From positions 524,685 to 588,684 of the forward strand of contig JALPQD010000403.1 of NCBI GenBank assembly GCA_023101885.1: a stretch of DNA of 64,000 bases, given 5' to 3'. A model generated the notes under the pieces. The model saw nothing but the letters and a program-made list of their open reading frames with translations. It did not search any database and was not told the origin of the DNA. Shown here piece by piece: positions 22,740 through 34,583 of this stretch. This DNA is from Typhlomys cinereus (Eukaryota; Chordata; Mammalia; Rodentia; Platacanthomyidae). How positions within the stretch are numbered: the first letter of the stretch is position 1; each line of letters begins with the position of its first letter. A program made the position numbers and the translations under genes.

Positions 22740-24865
22740 ATGACCCAGGGTCTAGTGAGATCTGGCTGTCATAGAGGGAGGGGAAAGACATTGGCCTCCT
22801 ACTCTGGGTACCTATATTAAAAATAATCTGCCTCTGGATAGACTGAAAGCTTCTGCCAATGATACCAAAATAACTAATCCTGGATCAAGTGGGCCAGACA
22901 GGCAGTAATTGAAGAAGCTTGAGGCCATGGGCTGGTGCTTATACAGGTAGGTGCCAGGGACCTTCTGCTGCTCTGTCAAGCTTCCCTAGGGAGCATCTCA
23001 GAGCTCACTCCTTGCTTCAGACACAAGGAAAGATCATTGAGACCACAGAGATGCTCTAGAGCCTGTTCCTGACACCCTAGATTGATCAAAGGCCTCACCC
23101 ACACTGCTCCCCTCCCTGCACATGGAGAGGCCAGACTAGTGTATCTGGAGTCTTCTACCCGTCTTCTCTGCCTTATTTAGCTGACAGGGGAGCAGTGAAG
23201 CTCACCATTTTCTAGGCTGGACGGCCAGTGATCTCTTCCAAATGTCTGACTCTGCTCTCCCGATGCTGGGTTGCAGTTGCATGACAGCGAGGCCTGGCTT
23301 TTTATTCATGTGCTGGGGGGTTGAACTCAGGTCCTTACGCACACTTAACCAATGATCTGTCTCTCAAGCCTACATTCTCGAATTCTGTCCACAGGACTGC
23401 ATTTCACCATGTCAAAATAAATTAAATTGTTTGCCTTACTCTGAGCTCACCAGAAGTTCATTCTCATTTGGAACATTGTTATAATTTGAAACATTGCATT
23501 AATAAGTTGATTTCCGCCTTAAAGACCTGTGTATATAACATTTAAATGAGCAGTTAATTTTACAAACATATTGGGTAAAAGTAGAAAAAGAAAAAGAAAA
23601 AAAAATAAACAGTTAAATACACTAAAAAATGTTCTGCATATATGTCAGTTTTCATCATCAGTTATAGGGAAAACATAGTTTTTGCTACCAGAAATGACTT
23701 GATGTCATTTCACAAATAATAACTTTTTTTTTTCAGTGTTTGGCTTTCATTTAATCATCTTACTTCCAAAAAATTAAGTGATGTCACCATAGCTTTGACA
23801 TTTTTAAGGAATTCTTGGAATTAACTGATTCAATCCCCTATTTTGTCCTTATGACAGAATCCTAAATACATACCAAATTTGTTAGCATGTTATTATATAA
23901 ACTACAGTTTTTACAAATTTGCACACATTCTCTACAAAGCAAGTACCATACTATTTGTCTCAACAAAAAGTAGTCATCTGTCCATTTTTGTTGGACAATC
24001 TTCTTTTATTCATAATTTTTCTTTTTGCAGGTTCTGATTTTGTTTTATTTTGGAGACATTGTAGAAGTCTTAATGCCATGCTTGGAATAAAAATAATAAT
24101 AAATAAGGTTCAAATTTCCTTTCACTATGAACATTAATTGACAAGAAAATGGGAAGCAGAGTATGGGTCCTTTCATCTCAGTTGCTGATCCATTGGAAAA
24201 CAGAAGACCAATTGTCAAGCACAGTGGATGATGTGTGAGGCAAGGTGTGGAAGTGTCCTTAATAATCAAACAAGAATACCTCTCTGTCTTCTAAATAGCA
24301 TTAAGCACCTGTCACAAAAGTCGGTTAAGACATTAATGATTGCTGTATTTCACTGGCCAAGTGACACAAGCACATATAAGGTATAATGATACCTTTTTGA
24401 GGGTCTCCATTTGGAAGCTGGTGGACTGAGAGCCTAAAGTCACAGTAAACTGAGGACATATTTCTGTCCAAATAGTAAGAACATACATATGTTTATTTTG
24501 CATGGCATTGAGACATGATGTTGACATCCTCAAATTTTATACTCAAGAACTATACAATTTAACTGCTAAAAAAAGAAAAGGAAAACATCTATTCTCTCTC
24601 ACTCTTTCTGTCTCATGTGTGTCCACACGGGGTGTGCGGGTGCACATACACACAGATTCATATTTCATGATTTTGTGCTAAAGTGTATCCATAGATATCC
24701 TGGGTCACATGTGATCTGCAGGTTATACACCCCTGATATACACCAACAGTTATATTTCTGATGGGAAACTGAAAAAATAATAACAAAAAATCATCTTTCA
24801 GTTAAATGGCAGACTAGAATCTGGCTACATATGACCTAGTGAAAAAGAGATGGGATAAGAAAGAA
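22740..24865. other. Non-coding stretch with one SINE fragment
   Basis: 23295-23372 looks like a minus-strand SINE head: its reverse complement includes 'gacagatcattggttaagtg' and a B-box-like GTTCAA. The rest, notably 23400-24300, is AT-rich and without an identifiable gene. Confidence 0.5.
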
Positions 24866-24869
24866 AATA

Positions 24870-25212
24870 GAGGTCTGGGAGATGACTCAGTGGTTAAAGT
24901 TTTTGCCTCAAAAGCAAAATCACCTAAGCTTAGATCCCACATAACAATGCTAGGGGGATGTGGCGGCCAGCCTGTACTGCTAGCCCTAGAAGGCAGAGCC
25001 TGGGTATCCCCAGAGAAAGCTGGTTAGCCAGAGAAGACCTAATAACATGCTCTGTTTTTGATTAGAGAACCAGGCTCACAACATTAAAGTGAAAGAGCAA
25101 TCTAGAATGATCCCTGATACCACTTTTGGGTTTCCAGAGGCACGCATATTTGAGTGCACTCTCATACATCAGCGCTTGCATAGACTCATTCACATCCAAA
25201 AATAAAAAAAAG
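24870..25212 (+). repeat. tRNA-derived SINE
   Basis: The head 'aggtctgggagatgactcag' is followed by a diverged body and an A-rich tail (25198-25212). It is the same family as the copies at 445 and 58345. Confidence 0.7.
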
Positions 25213-25489
25213 TAGAAACAAAGAATATAGACCCTATTTCAAAGAAAGAGAGAGAGAATATTAGACTTTCACGAAGGTAGCAAAAAAAAAAAAAAACCAT
25301 CTGAAAAATGAGGATAAAGAATCTAGACAATAGACAGATGCACCCCAAGCCAAGGCACCCCTCCAGCAGGATCGCGAAGCTGAAGTCCCATCCAAGGGTG
25401 AGCCAGGAGGTGCCCATGAAAGGACAACTTGGAATCTCACTGCAAAGCAAGGTCACGATTCTCCTAAGCTAGGGATGAACTAGGGAAGG

Positions 25490-26342
25490 GGACCCCATTT
25501 TGACATTTTATATGACTCAGCTGGCAGTAGCTTTGCTCTATCTCGAGGGGGAAACCTGTTGTTCAGAATTAAGCTACTATAGGTGCCTGAAAGGTGGGGA
25601 AAGCCAGGGGATCTGAATGCAAATTCCACAGCCCCAGGGTAAGAGGCAGCCCTGGAGACAGTTGTAAAGAGTGAAAATTATTAGGCAGGTTTAGAGCAGC
25701 CTTGTGGGGACAGTCTCTGAAGGTTTTGGAAAGCCATCCCCCACTGCTGGGCTACCCTGAAGGAAGGAACACACCCTTTGCTAACTTCCCCCAACCCTGT
25801 GAAAGGATATGGGGATTAGTTCTCCATTGTAATAAGCCCTACCGTGAGATGGGCATAAGATCAACTGGGTTAGATCAACCAATGAGGATAAGCCATTTTC
25901 TCAGACTTGCCTAAGTGTATAAATATTCCTGACCTTGGCAGCCATCTTTGGCATCTGCCCCTCATGGCTCTCCACATGTTTTTTTCCAGCTCCTTGCCCC
26001 TCATGGATTCTATGCCTGCAGTCCATGAGTTCTCCAAGGTACCTGCCCCTCATGGCACTCTATCCAAGGCTGGGGTTCACAAGTTCTTTTCCAGCTCCAT
26101 GCCCCTCATGGAGTCCATGTCTGGAGTCCATGAGTTCTCCAGGGCACCCTTGCCCATGGTACTCCATGTCTGGAATCTGTGAGTTCTGTTCTTTCTCTCC
26201 TCTAATATGCTTTGTTATGGTCCTCTACGCTGTGTTCTGGTTTCAATCTTTGTCTCCAAACACAAGAACCTGAATACATACAGACTCCTGGGAAAGGGGT
26301 CTGCAACATTTGCTGAGCCAGCCAGGAGTTCAACTCCTTACA
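25490..26342 (+). mobile_element. Endogenous retrovirus LTR
   Basis: The promoter half has a CCAAT box (25880) and a TATA box 'gtataaatattcct' (25917-25930). The R region is expanded by a 'gcccctcatgg' repeat (25957-26155). The end 'gcaaca' or 'cttaca' is followed by a two-base spacer and a tRNA-Arg-type primer binding site, the layout of a 5' LTR. A shorter relative lies at 38905-39148. The left boundary is uncertain. No open retroviral reading frame follows. Confidence 0.65.
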
Positions 26343-26376
26343 TTTGGCAAGCCAGCCAGGAGTTCAACTCTACAAC
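26309..26376 (+). mobile_element. Retroviral primer binding site, present twice in tandem
   Basis: Two 34-bp units each carry the LTR end, a TT spacer and 'gccagccaggagttcaactc'. The second (from 26345, TGGCAAGCCAGCCAGGAG) complements the 3' end of tRNA-Arg(ACG), apart from CpG-decay changes. Reverse transcription of an intact relative would start here. Confidence 0.6.
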
Positions 26377-26935
26377 CAAAGGGACAGACACTAACAGCTT
26401 GAAAAGTGCAGGTGGCCTCATCATGGAGAGCAACTCTCAAATTTGATACCCCTGAACCTCAAGTCACCAGGCAGATCAATCTCTGAAACCAATCAGCGTT
26501 CACTGCTGTAGAGACCATCATCTCTGAGGCTCCAGCAATTATTTGACCCATACCGCATTTCTCTAACAGGGGGAGCCACATTAGGATATCTTGAAAGTGT
26601 ACAGATCTTAGCGATGTTGTTCCCTGGACCAATCCCAATGTGCTTGGGGAACACTACCATTGGAGTATTGCCAGGGATTTCCCTCTAAGCAATCTTCAGA
26701 AGGGTGAGAGAACCCGTCCAGCCCAAAGGCTTCAAAGGGCAGCTACTAATGTGAACACAGCTCTGGGGACACTTGTCCAACACAGGTGCAACAAGACGTG
26801 GAACTTGTAAACTCTTCTCTTAGCTATGATTTAATACTGAAGAGCCTGCAAGGTCCACAGACCCTCCCCTACTCCAAGTGAATACAACTCTACCTCCAGT
26901 TTTCAATGAGCCATAAAGAAGCCAGGACAGCACTT
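26377..26935 (+). mobile_element. Decayed ERV leader region
   Basis: This follows the primer binding site and lacks a long frame. By position it is presumably the untranslated leader and gag start of the same provirus. I recognise no gag, pol or env domain. Confidence 0.3.
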
Positions 26936-27470
26936 CATCGTATTGTTCTTGTTTATTTGACTTTTGGTCCCTGTACAACTCCTTTTTAATTTTTCACTAC
27001 ACTCTTAGTCCCACTTTCACTTTAAAATGTATTTCACTTTAAAAAGTACTAAAAAAATCACTTAAGTTTTATTTCCTTGCATTCACTCATCCAGTTTTAC
27101 ATACTTTTAAAACATTATTTACAGTCTTTCTTTTCCTGTTTTAAATTTTTTGTCCATCCTATCTCCCCTTTTTTCCTGCATATTTTAGTGATATATTTTT
27201 ATCTTGTTTTTTGTAAAATTTTTGAGTTTTTTCTTCCATTTGTCATATTTTATTTTCAAACTTGTTACTGTGAAATCTTTTCCATTTTTATTTTATTTGT
27301 TTATTTTTATGATCATTTACTCCTTGACCTCTCCTCCATAACATTTTATTTGTTTATTTTTATGATCTGTTACTCCCTCTTCTTCTTCCAGAATTCTTGT
27401 CCACCCTCCTCTTTGCTTTCGTTTAACCATGATCAGTCTCAATTTTACCCTTTTTAAGATGCTTCTTCTA
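26936..27470. other. T-rich low-complexity stretch, possibly antisense L1
   Basis: Strongly T-rich on this strand. A segment containing 'tttatttgtttatttttatg' occurs twice (about 27290 and 27341). No gene is recognised; decayed antisense LINE is plausible. Confidence 0.35.
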
Positions 27471-27534
27471 TCACATTCATTTTCAATTTACTACAAATGA
27501 TTTTTACTTCATAAAACAGATGTCATGATTTTAC

Positions 27535-27815
27535 CCAATGTCATGATTTGAAATGTGCCCCCCACAGACTCCTGTGTTTGGGAAGGCATGGCACCCTAGG
27601 AGGTGGATCCTTGGGGGAGGAAGGCAGTAACGGGGTGGGCCATGAGATGGATTAGCTCCACCTTCAGGAGAGGTCTGCTTTTATAGTTGGGAGTTTTGCA
27701 GTTCTGGGTCTCCATGAAGGACTGTATCTACCCTCTGAAACCCTATGTCCCTTATTTCTCCTTGCTTGACTTGGGGTGTTCTCTCACAACAGATAACTAA
27801 CTGATACACCTAACT
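27535..27815 (+). repeat. Dispersed repeat, family A
   Basis: It shares 'gatttgaaatgtgccccccacag', read here as two shorter blocks, the motif 'aggaggtgga' and the end 'gtgttctctcacaacag' with the copies at 52563 and, in part, 40035 and 60442. Shared ends across the window show an interspersed family; I do not know its formal name. Confidence 0.55.
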
Positions 27816-27839
27816 TCTGTCATTTTCTGTTTTATGATC

Positions 27840-28345
27840 ATTGGTGATACTGAGACAGGCAAACATAGGGAATGGCTTAGCATTCTACAACTGCCCCCGC
27901 CCCGGCCATTTGGCTTGGGCTTTGCAGACTTCCTGTTGCAGATAGCCTGCATGGTTGCTAATTAATCACCATCAACTGCTTAACAGAACAAGGGGTTTAT
28001 CTTCTCTTATGATTGTCTGGTTACAGTTCTCAGTCCAGTTTGACAGGAGAGCTCACACCAATACCAAGGCTGAGGAAACTGGCCACACCATCTCTACATA
28101 ATGGCTAAGAGAAGGACCATCCTTACTTGCAGACCAGCGTGTCTGGCCAAGTGTATACAAGGATGTCAACTTTCTTAACCAGCTCTCTCTATTTTATTCC
28201 AGGGCCTAGACCCACCCATCATAGGCTGAGCCTTCCCCATCAGCTAGACAATCTTCTATAAGTTTGTTCTGGACTAATTCTATGCAAATGTGCCCAGAGT
28301 TCAAATCCTCGACTGCCAAGTTGACACCTGTGCCTAATTATGACA
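27840..28345. repeat. Probable dispersed repeat of rodent type
   Basis: Motifs such as 'ctacataatggctaagagaa' and 'gccaagttgacacc' resemble rodent interspersed repeats bearing 'gtcaacttgaca' ends. The assignment is tentative and no gene is seen. Confidence 0.35.
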
Positions 28346-28389
28346 CCTCCCCTCTTAATGCTTGACATGTTAGGTCCTTTACTGCACGT

Positions 28390-28990
28390 GTAATCCTCTC
28401 TAAACAATGCACCTAGTGACCTTAGGTACCCACCTGTCTCAGGCCACGCGTACACGTGTCACTCTGTATACAATGGGATAAATTTCTCCTAGCAATGATC
28501 AAACTTAGTATCTATTCATGTATAGTTCCAAAGCATCTGGCTGTGAAGGATGCAAGGAGCGATCCATCCTGAAATGGTTTTGAATACATGTACAGTGAAC
28601 CAAAAGTTACCCTCAGGTAAATTTTTAGGAGAGATGCCCAATTTACCATCCTATGCCTATGTATAATTGGTGTGCATGTGATTAAAATCAGATGAATTTT
28701 GGAAAAGTACCTGTGCAGTTAGAAAATGATTATATGAACTAATCTATCGACAGAAATAGAGAACCATCCAAATTATGCCACTTAGTAACCAACCCCTCCC
28801 TCCTTCCTTTACAACTACTCCATAAAAGAAAGCCCTAAATGGTAATCAAGATTTTGAGCATCTTCACTCACAATAGCCCTAATGCTCCCTTGAGATATAT
28901 TTTGACTTTTGTATTGCTTCACTTTGAATAAAATTTCCTTGATACTTCTGCAAGCATGTGTGTGCTTTTATTTTATTTCCTTGAATGAAG
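28390..28990 (+). mobile_element. Possible solo LTR
   Basis: A TATA-like 'ccataaaagaaagcc' (28819) lies about 105 bases before AATAAA (28928), followed by 'cttgatacttctgc'. That is the spacing of an LTR promoter and R-region poly(A) signal. Ends are not defined and no internal retroviral sequence is seen. Confidence 0.35.
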
Positions 28991-28999
28991 GCCAAGAAC

Positions 29000-30309
29000 T
29001 TAAAAATACCTAATCCTGGCCTTCAACCACTGGTAATTTAGTATTAGGTTTTAATCGATTGTGAGTGTAAATCTATTGTCTTCTACAGTTTGATGTTGGT
29101 GTTGCTGCAGGGATTTTTGTTTTGTGTGTTTGCTTTTAAGTTTGTTTTTTCTCCTGGTGTGTTTTTTTTTCTCTCTGAGTAATACCAGGGATCAAACCCT
29201 CACTGATAGGTTGCTCAATAAGAAGATTCCCAAGTAAAACTGGAAGAGATATCCCAACCAACAGATATACAAATGTAAACACAGGAAATATGCAAAAGCA
29301 AGGAAACATGGGAAAAGAGCCTATAAATGACGATAACTCCTCAACTAATTCAAAACACTTTTAAGATTTCAAAAATTTACTAGTGAAAATGCTTAATGAC
29401 CTCAAAGATGATTGGAGAAGCAAATGTTTTAACTAGAGGAGCTACAGAGGAAATTCCACACCAAAGTAGAAATGTCTGAATAACAGATGAGAAAAAGAAC
29501 AAAATGGATGAAACATTGAGCATAGAAATCGAAAATTTTTAACAAAGCAAGTAGAAATGTTGAAATGAAAAACTCAATGAAATAAAAGAAAACAAACAGT
29601 GAAAACTATCGATAACAAAAGAAATAATACCAGGGTAGAGGACAAATTAAGGAAATACATTCAAACACTGATTTTTTAAAAAATCAAAAACTTTGATTAC
29701 AATATTCAGGAAACTCTGTGATTCTATAAATGAGGCTATGCCACTGAATAAGGGGCTAAAGTCTGGCAAGTTGGGTCAACAGGTAACAACATCTGTGTGT
29801 AAACTTGGAGACTTGTGTTTGAACTCTGAAGTGGCCACTTGGTAGAAGAAGCGAACAGACTTCAAAAGTCTTCTATTTTCCATGTACGCACGGTGCTGTG
29901 CATGCACCTACTTCTCTCTGTCTCTCTCTCTTTCAAATAAACAAGTAAATATTTGAAAAACATGGGCTGAGATAGAATCTAAGTTCATGAAACATATGAG
30001 AATATATTGAATGGAATTATACATTTTAAAAAGATAGATATTTGAGCACAAGAGGCATTTGGGACCCTAAATAGATATAATCAGAGAACCTTCCTGTCAC
30101 ATATTACAGTCAAGATCTCAAAAGTATAAACTAATGAAATGATCATAAAAAACAGCAGAATAAACTGACAATTCACCCACAAGGGCAAACACATCACAAT
30201 AATGTCACCTTTCATCAGCAATCCTAAAAGTCAGGAAGTATGGACATTTCAAGTTGTGAAAGTACATAATTGACAACCAGCATTGCTATATCTAATGAAA
30301 CTTTTTTTT
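29000..30309 (+). mobile_element. Ancient L1 remnant, 5' part (ORF1-like)
   Basis: A-rich sense-strand sequence with decayed L1 ORF1-like stretches (for example around 29520-29670 and 30040-30240). No frame survives. A SINE interrupts it at 29755. It continues across the young L1 insertion into 34904 onward. Confidence 0.5.
29755..29950 (+). repeat. SINE with TCTC...AAATAAA end
   Basis: A diverged body ends in 'ctctctgtctctctctcttt' then 'caaataaacaag'. The CTCTC-AAATAAA terminus resembles the SINE at 59703 and jerboa-type SINEs as I recall them. Confidence 0.5.
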
Positions 30310-30629
30310 AAAGTTGATAGGTGAAAACATTTCAAAATAGCACCACTAAATCATTTCCTGACCACAGAGGTAGAACTGCAGAAGTTACTTAAAGGAATGT
30401 TAAACACAGAAGAGTATGCACAATAGTTTTAATCACAGCAGCATATGAAAAAATACATTTTATGAGAACATTAGTTGAACAAAGGAGAACGGGGAAGGAA
30501 TCCATCACGTCTAACAAAATAATCTGGCAAACATCATCTAATACCAACAGGGATATTGGGGGAAAAAAAGAAAAGAATGAGAAATACCAGAAAACAACCA
30601 ACAAAATTATAATGTTAACAGTAAATGCC
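30310..30629 (+). repeat. Left copy of 320-bp duplication flanking the young L1
   Basis: It aligns without gaps to 34584-34903 with six mismatches (98.1% identity). It begins at a TTTT^AAAG junction, which matches L1 endonuclease preference on the opposite strand, and ends exactly where L1 ORF2-like sequence starts. The duplicated DNA is itself old L1-like sequence. Confidence 0.9.
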
Positions 30630-30670
30630 TAAGAGGTAAGTTCATAGCTCTTAATGCCTACATCAAAAAA

Positions 30671-31060
30671 ATGGAAACATCAGAAATAAATAACTTAACG
30701 ATGCAGCTTAAGGCTTTAGAGAAACTAGAGCAATCTGATCCCAAAAGTAGTAGAAGAGAGGAGATTAGCAAAATAAGGGGAGAAATATCTGAAATCGAGA
30801 TTAAGAAAACGATAGAAAAAATCAACCAGTCAAAAAGCTGGTTCTTTGAAAAAATCAATAAGATTGATACACCCCTAGATAAATTAACCAAAAGCAAGAG
30901 AGAGAAAACCCAAATTAACAAAATTAGAAATGAACATGGAGTTATCACTACTGATACCCAAGAAATCCAGAGAATTATAACATCATGTTTCAAAAACTTA
31001 TACTCTGTGAAGTTTGACAACACAAAGGAGATGGATAAATTTCTAAGTAAACACAACTAA
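30671..31060 (+). pseudogene. L1 ORF2 fragment between endonuclease and RT
   Basis: It encodes the linker typical of L1 ORF2 before the polymerase, including [16 protein letters not shown] and KFLSKHN. The frame is lost after 31060, and the RT segment begins in another frame, so at least one indel lies at 31060-31220. Confidence 0.85.
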
Positions 31061-31223
31061 ATTGAATCAGGAAGTTGTGAATTATTGAAATAGTCCTATA
31101 ACAGATAAGGAAATTGAAGAAGTAATCTCGAATCTTCCCACCAAAAAATGCCCTGGACCAGATGGATTCAGCACAGAGTTCTACCAGACATTTAAGGAGT
31201 TAATAACACCAATACTCCTTAAA

Positions 31224-32030
31224 TTGTTCCATCAAATAGCAAAGGAAGGAACACTACCAAATTCCTTCTATGAAGCTAATATCGTCTTAATCCCAAAACC
31301 TAATAAAGATTCACTTAAAAAAGAAAACTATAGGCCAATCTCTCTGATGAACACAGACACAAAGATTCTCAACAAACTCTTAGCAAATCAGATTCAAAAA
31401 CATATCAAAAAGATCATTCACAGGGACCAAGTAGGCTTCATCTCTGGCACACAAGGTTGGTTCAACATACGCAAATCAATAAATGTAATTCATCATATAA
31501 ACCAGTCCAAAGTCCAAGACCACATGATACTCTCGATAGATGCAGAAAAAGCCTTTGACAAGATTCAACAGCCTTTTATGATCAAAATGCTAGAGACAGT
31601 AGGAATGGAAGGAACCTTTATCAATATAATAAAAGCTGTATACAACAAGCCCACAGCAAGGATTATGCTCAATGGGGAACAATTGGAAGCATTCCCACTT
31701 CGATCAGGAACTAGACAAGGCTGTCCACTCTCGCCACTTCTATTCAATATTGTACTTGAAGTCTTAGCTGAAGCCATAAGACAAGAAAGGGACATAAGAG
31801 GGATTGAAATCGGCAAGGAAGAAGTCAAGCTATCCCTATTTGCAGATGACATGATCTTATACCTGAAGGATCCCAAAAACTCCACCAGGAAGCTCCTGGA
31901 ACTAATTGAGAAGTTCAGCGGGGTGGCACGATACAAAATAAATGTACAAAAATCAGTGGCCTTCCTATATGCCCAGAATGAAACAAGTGAAAAAGTCTTG
32001 AGAAAACAATCCCATTTACTTAGCCCCTAA
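31224..32030 (+). pseudogene. L1 ORF2 reverse transcriptase core
   Basis: A 268-codon open stretch carries RT landmarks in order: [37 protein letters not shown], and the catalytic FADDMILY box. The polymerase motifs are intact here, but the frame stops at 32030, just after [10 protein letters not shown]. Codon and amino-acid conservation suggests a fairly young copy. Confidence 0.9.
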
Positions 32031-32181
32031 AAAAATGAAATAATTTGGTATAAACCTAACCAAGGAGGTAAAAGACCTTTACAGTGAAAACTTTAAAACC
32101 CTGAAGAAAGAAATTGCAGAAGACACCAGAAGGTGGAAAGACCTCCCATGTTCCTGGATTGGCAGAATCAACATTGTAAAA

Positions 32182-33552
32182 ATGACCATCCTACCAAAGG
32201 CAATATACAAATTCAATGCTATATCAATTAAAATCCCAAAGCAATTCTTTAAAGAAGTTGACCAAATAATCTCAAAATTCATATGGAGGCACCAAAGACC
32301 CAGGATAGCAAAGACAATCCTGAATAACAAAAACACTGCTGGAGGTATTACCATACCAAACCTTAGTCTATACTACAAATCCATAGTTATAAAAACTGCC
32401 TGGTACTGGCTCCAAAATAGACACACAGATCAATGGATAAGGGTTGAAGACCCAGATATAAGCCCACAAATATACAGCCATTTGATCTTTGACAAAGGGG
32501 CCCAAAGAATCCAATGGAAAAAGAACAGCATCTTCAACAAATGGTTCTGGCAAAACTGGATCTCCACATGCAGAAGATTAAAACTGGACCCGTATTTGTC
32601 ACCATGTACAAGACTTAATTCCAAATGGATCAAGGACCTTGATATAAGGCCAGAGACTATAAAAACCATAGTTGAAATGATAGGAAACTCCCTCGAGTTG
32701 ATTGGGCTAGGCCAACATTTCCTAAACAGACATCCAAAGGCACAGTCACTGCTACCAACTCTCAACAGTTGAGATCTTGTGAAATTAAAGAGCTTCTGTT
32801 CAGATAAAGAGATTGTAACACGAGCTCAAAGGCAACCCACAGAATGGGAGAAAATCTTCACTAACCACATATCTGACAGAGCTCTATTGTCCAGAGTGCA
32901 CAAAGAACTTAGAAAACTAAACTCCAAGGAAAACAATGGCCCAATTAAAAAATGGGCCCTGGAACTTAAAAGAAACTTTACCAGGGATGACATTAAACTG
33001 TCTAACAAATATCTTAAAAAATGCTCCACTTCCTTAGCCATCAGGGAAATGGAAATCAAAACTTCCCTGAGATATCATCTCACCCTGGTCAGGATGGCAA
33101 AAATCCACAATACAAACAACAACAAATGGTGGAGAGGATGTGAAGAAAGGGGAACTCTCCTACATTGCTGGTGGGAATGCAGGCTCATACAGCCACTCTG
33201 GCGAGCCGTCTGGAGATTCTTAAAGAAATTAAAGATTGAAATGCCATATGACCCTGCTATCCCACTTTTGGGAATAACCCCCCATGCAGCAGAGGTTCAC
33301 CTAGATAGCACAAGCACGACCATGTTCATAGCAGCACTGTTTACAAGAGCAAAGTCATGGAATCAACCCAAATGTCCAACAATTGTCCAATTGTGGCACA
33401 TCTATACAATGGAGTACTACTCAGCCATCAAAAGTGATGAATTACTGGAATTTGCTGGGAAATGGATGTCATTAGAAACAATTATATTAAATGAAATATC
33501 CCAAACCCAGAAAATTAAGCGCCGTATGTACTCCCTAATAGGTGGCTCCTAG
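32182..33552 (+). pseudogene. L1 ORF2 C-terminal region with internal stop
   Basis: An open stretch to 32772 (thumb and later region), an in-frame TGA at 32770-32772 (probably from TGG), then 257 codons to 33552. The latter contains RQPTEWEKIF, the Cys-His element GTLLHCWWECRL, MPYDPAIPLLGI and IYTMEYYSAI, all diagnostic of mammalian L1 ORF2. The C-terminus is ...SLIGGS. Confidence 0.9.
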
Positions 33553-34583
33553 TACAAAACTCACCCAGCCCACATTGAGACACTCAAAGGTAAACCTATG
33601 TAATACAGTAATTGCAAGGATTATGAACAGGAGGGATGGGGCCGGAGGGTCACACCAGAAACAAGGAGAGAGGGAACCATGTTACAGCAGAGAAAATACG
33701 CCTCCATCAAAGAATGCAAGTAAGTAATGTGACACCTGATTAAGTTCACAGACGTTCGTTCCTGATCATGTACAACTGAGGGAGTATGATCTCACCAGAA
33801 GGGGAGGGCATATAGTCTTGCAGATAAAAAGTAATCATTTTGCAAATGGGTGATTGACCCCTCCCTCACTGAGGTTTCCTACTTTTATTACATCTACCCT
33901 CGAATGTCCTATTATAACAACACTCCAGTTTAGCAGCTTTTTGTCTCTGACCAGGGGGTGACATACAGTGCCCATCAGGATGGAGTGAAGGGCATTGCAG
34001 GAGCAGCAAAACTGCAAAAGAAAATCAACAAACCACAATCCAGAACTTGAGAGACTCTATATCAACCACATAGAACTAGGCCAGCCTAATCTCTCCTCAC
34101 CCTGAAGCTCAGGGACATTTGTGGAAGAGGGGGTGGTAAGATTGTAAGAGCAAAAGGATGGGAGGAGCAATGATATGCAAGATATTCCACACAAGTTAGG
34201 GCCGAAGCAATCATAATAGGACTTTGCATGCCCTGCACAATGTCCAACACACTATTGACCTCACAAAGTCTAGCATCTGCTAAAGGCACCAAGATCCTTG
34301 GAGGCAAGGGATTGACAGCCACAGTAGTGTTCCTATGCTTAAGGGGAACACGAGAAAGGGTTCAGGGAAATGCCACTGGGTCCTTGTACGTCATCGGAGA
34401 GGAGGACCCAGAGGAGAGTCAGGCATACACAATAAAGGATTCTCTGGGAATTGGGGGGGAGGCACTGGGGGATGAGGAGGGAGGGGAGAGGGAGCAGGGT
34501 GTTCGGGGGGAGGAGAAGGGAGGGAGGGAACTGGTCTACCTATTAAGTTTGTATGAGCAGAAATAATAAAAAATGTAAAAAAA
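33553..34583 (+). mobile_element. L1 3'UTR with G-rich polypurine tract and poly(A)
   Basis: About 1 kb after the ORF2 stop. 34441-34530 is purine-rich with many runs of three or more G, a conserved character of L1 3'UTRs and a likely G-quadruplex former. The end has 'aataataaaaaatgtaaaaa' and passes directly into the right 320-bp repeat. The 3'UTR at 49089-49694 (minus strand) is a relative. Confidence 0.85.

Larger units (their letters stand above)
30630..34583 (+). mobile_element. 5'-truncated LINE-1 (ORF2 part, 3'UTR, poly(A))
   Basis: About 3.95 kb. ORF2 enters downstream of the endonuclease domain and spans the reverse transcriptase and Cys-rich C-terminus, then the 3'UTR (33553-34570) and an A-rich tail. 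Reading frames are broken: frame 2 to a stop at 31060, frame 3 to 32030, frame 1 onward, with an in-frame TGA at 32770. It cannot encode a full ORF2 protein. It sits inside older L1 in the same orientation and is bracketed by the 320-bp repeat. Confidence 0.92.

Noticed and set aside
27077..27457. 126-codon Phe/Tyr/Leu-rich frame resembling a membrane protein
   Set aside because: T-rich low-complexity DNA yields Phe/Leu/Tyr codons; no family signature.
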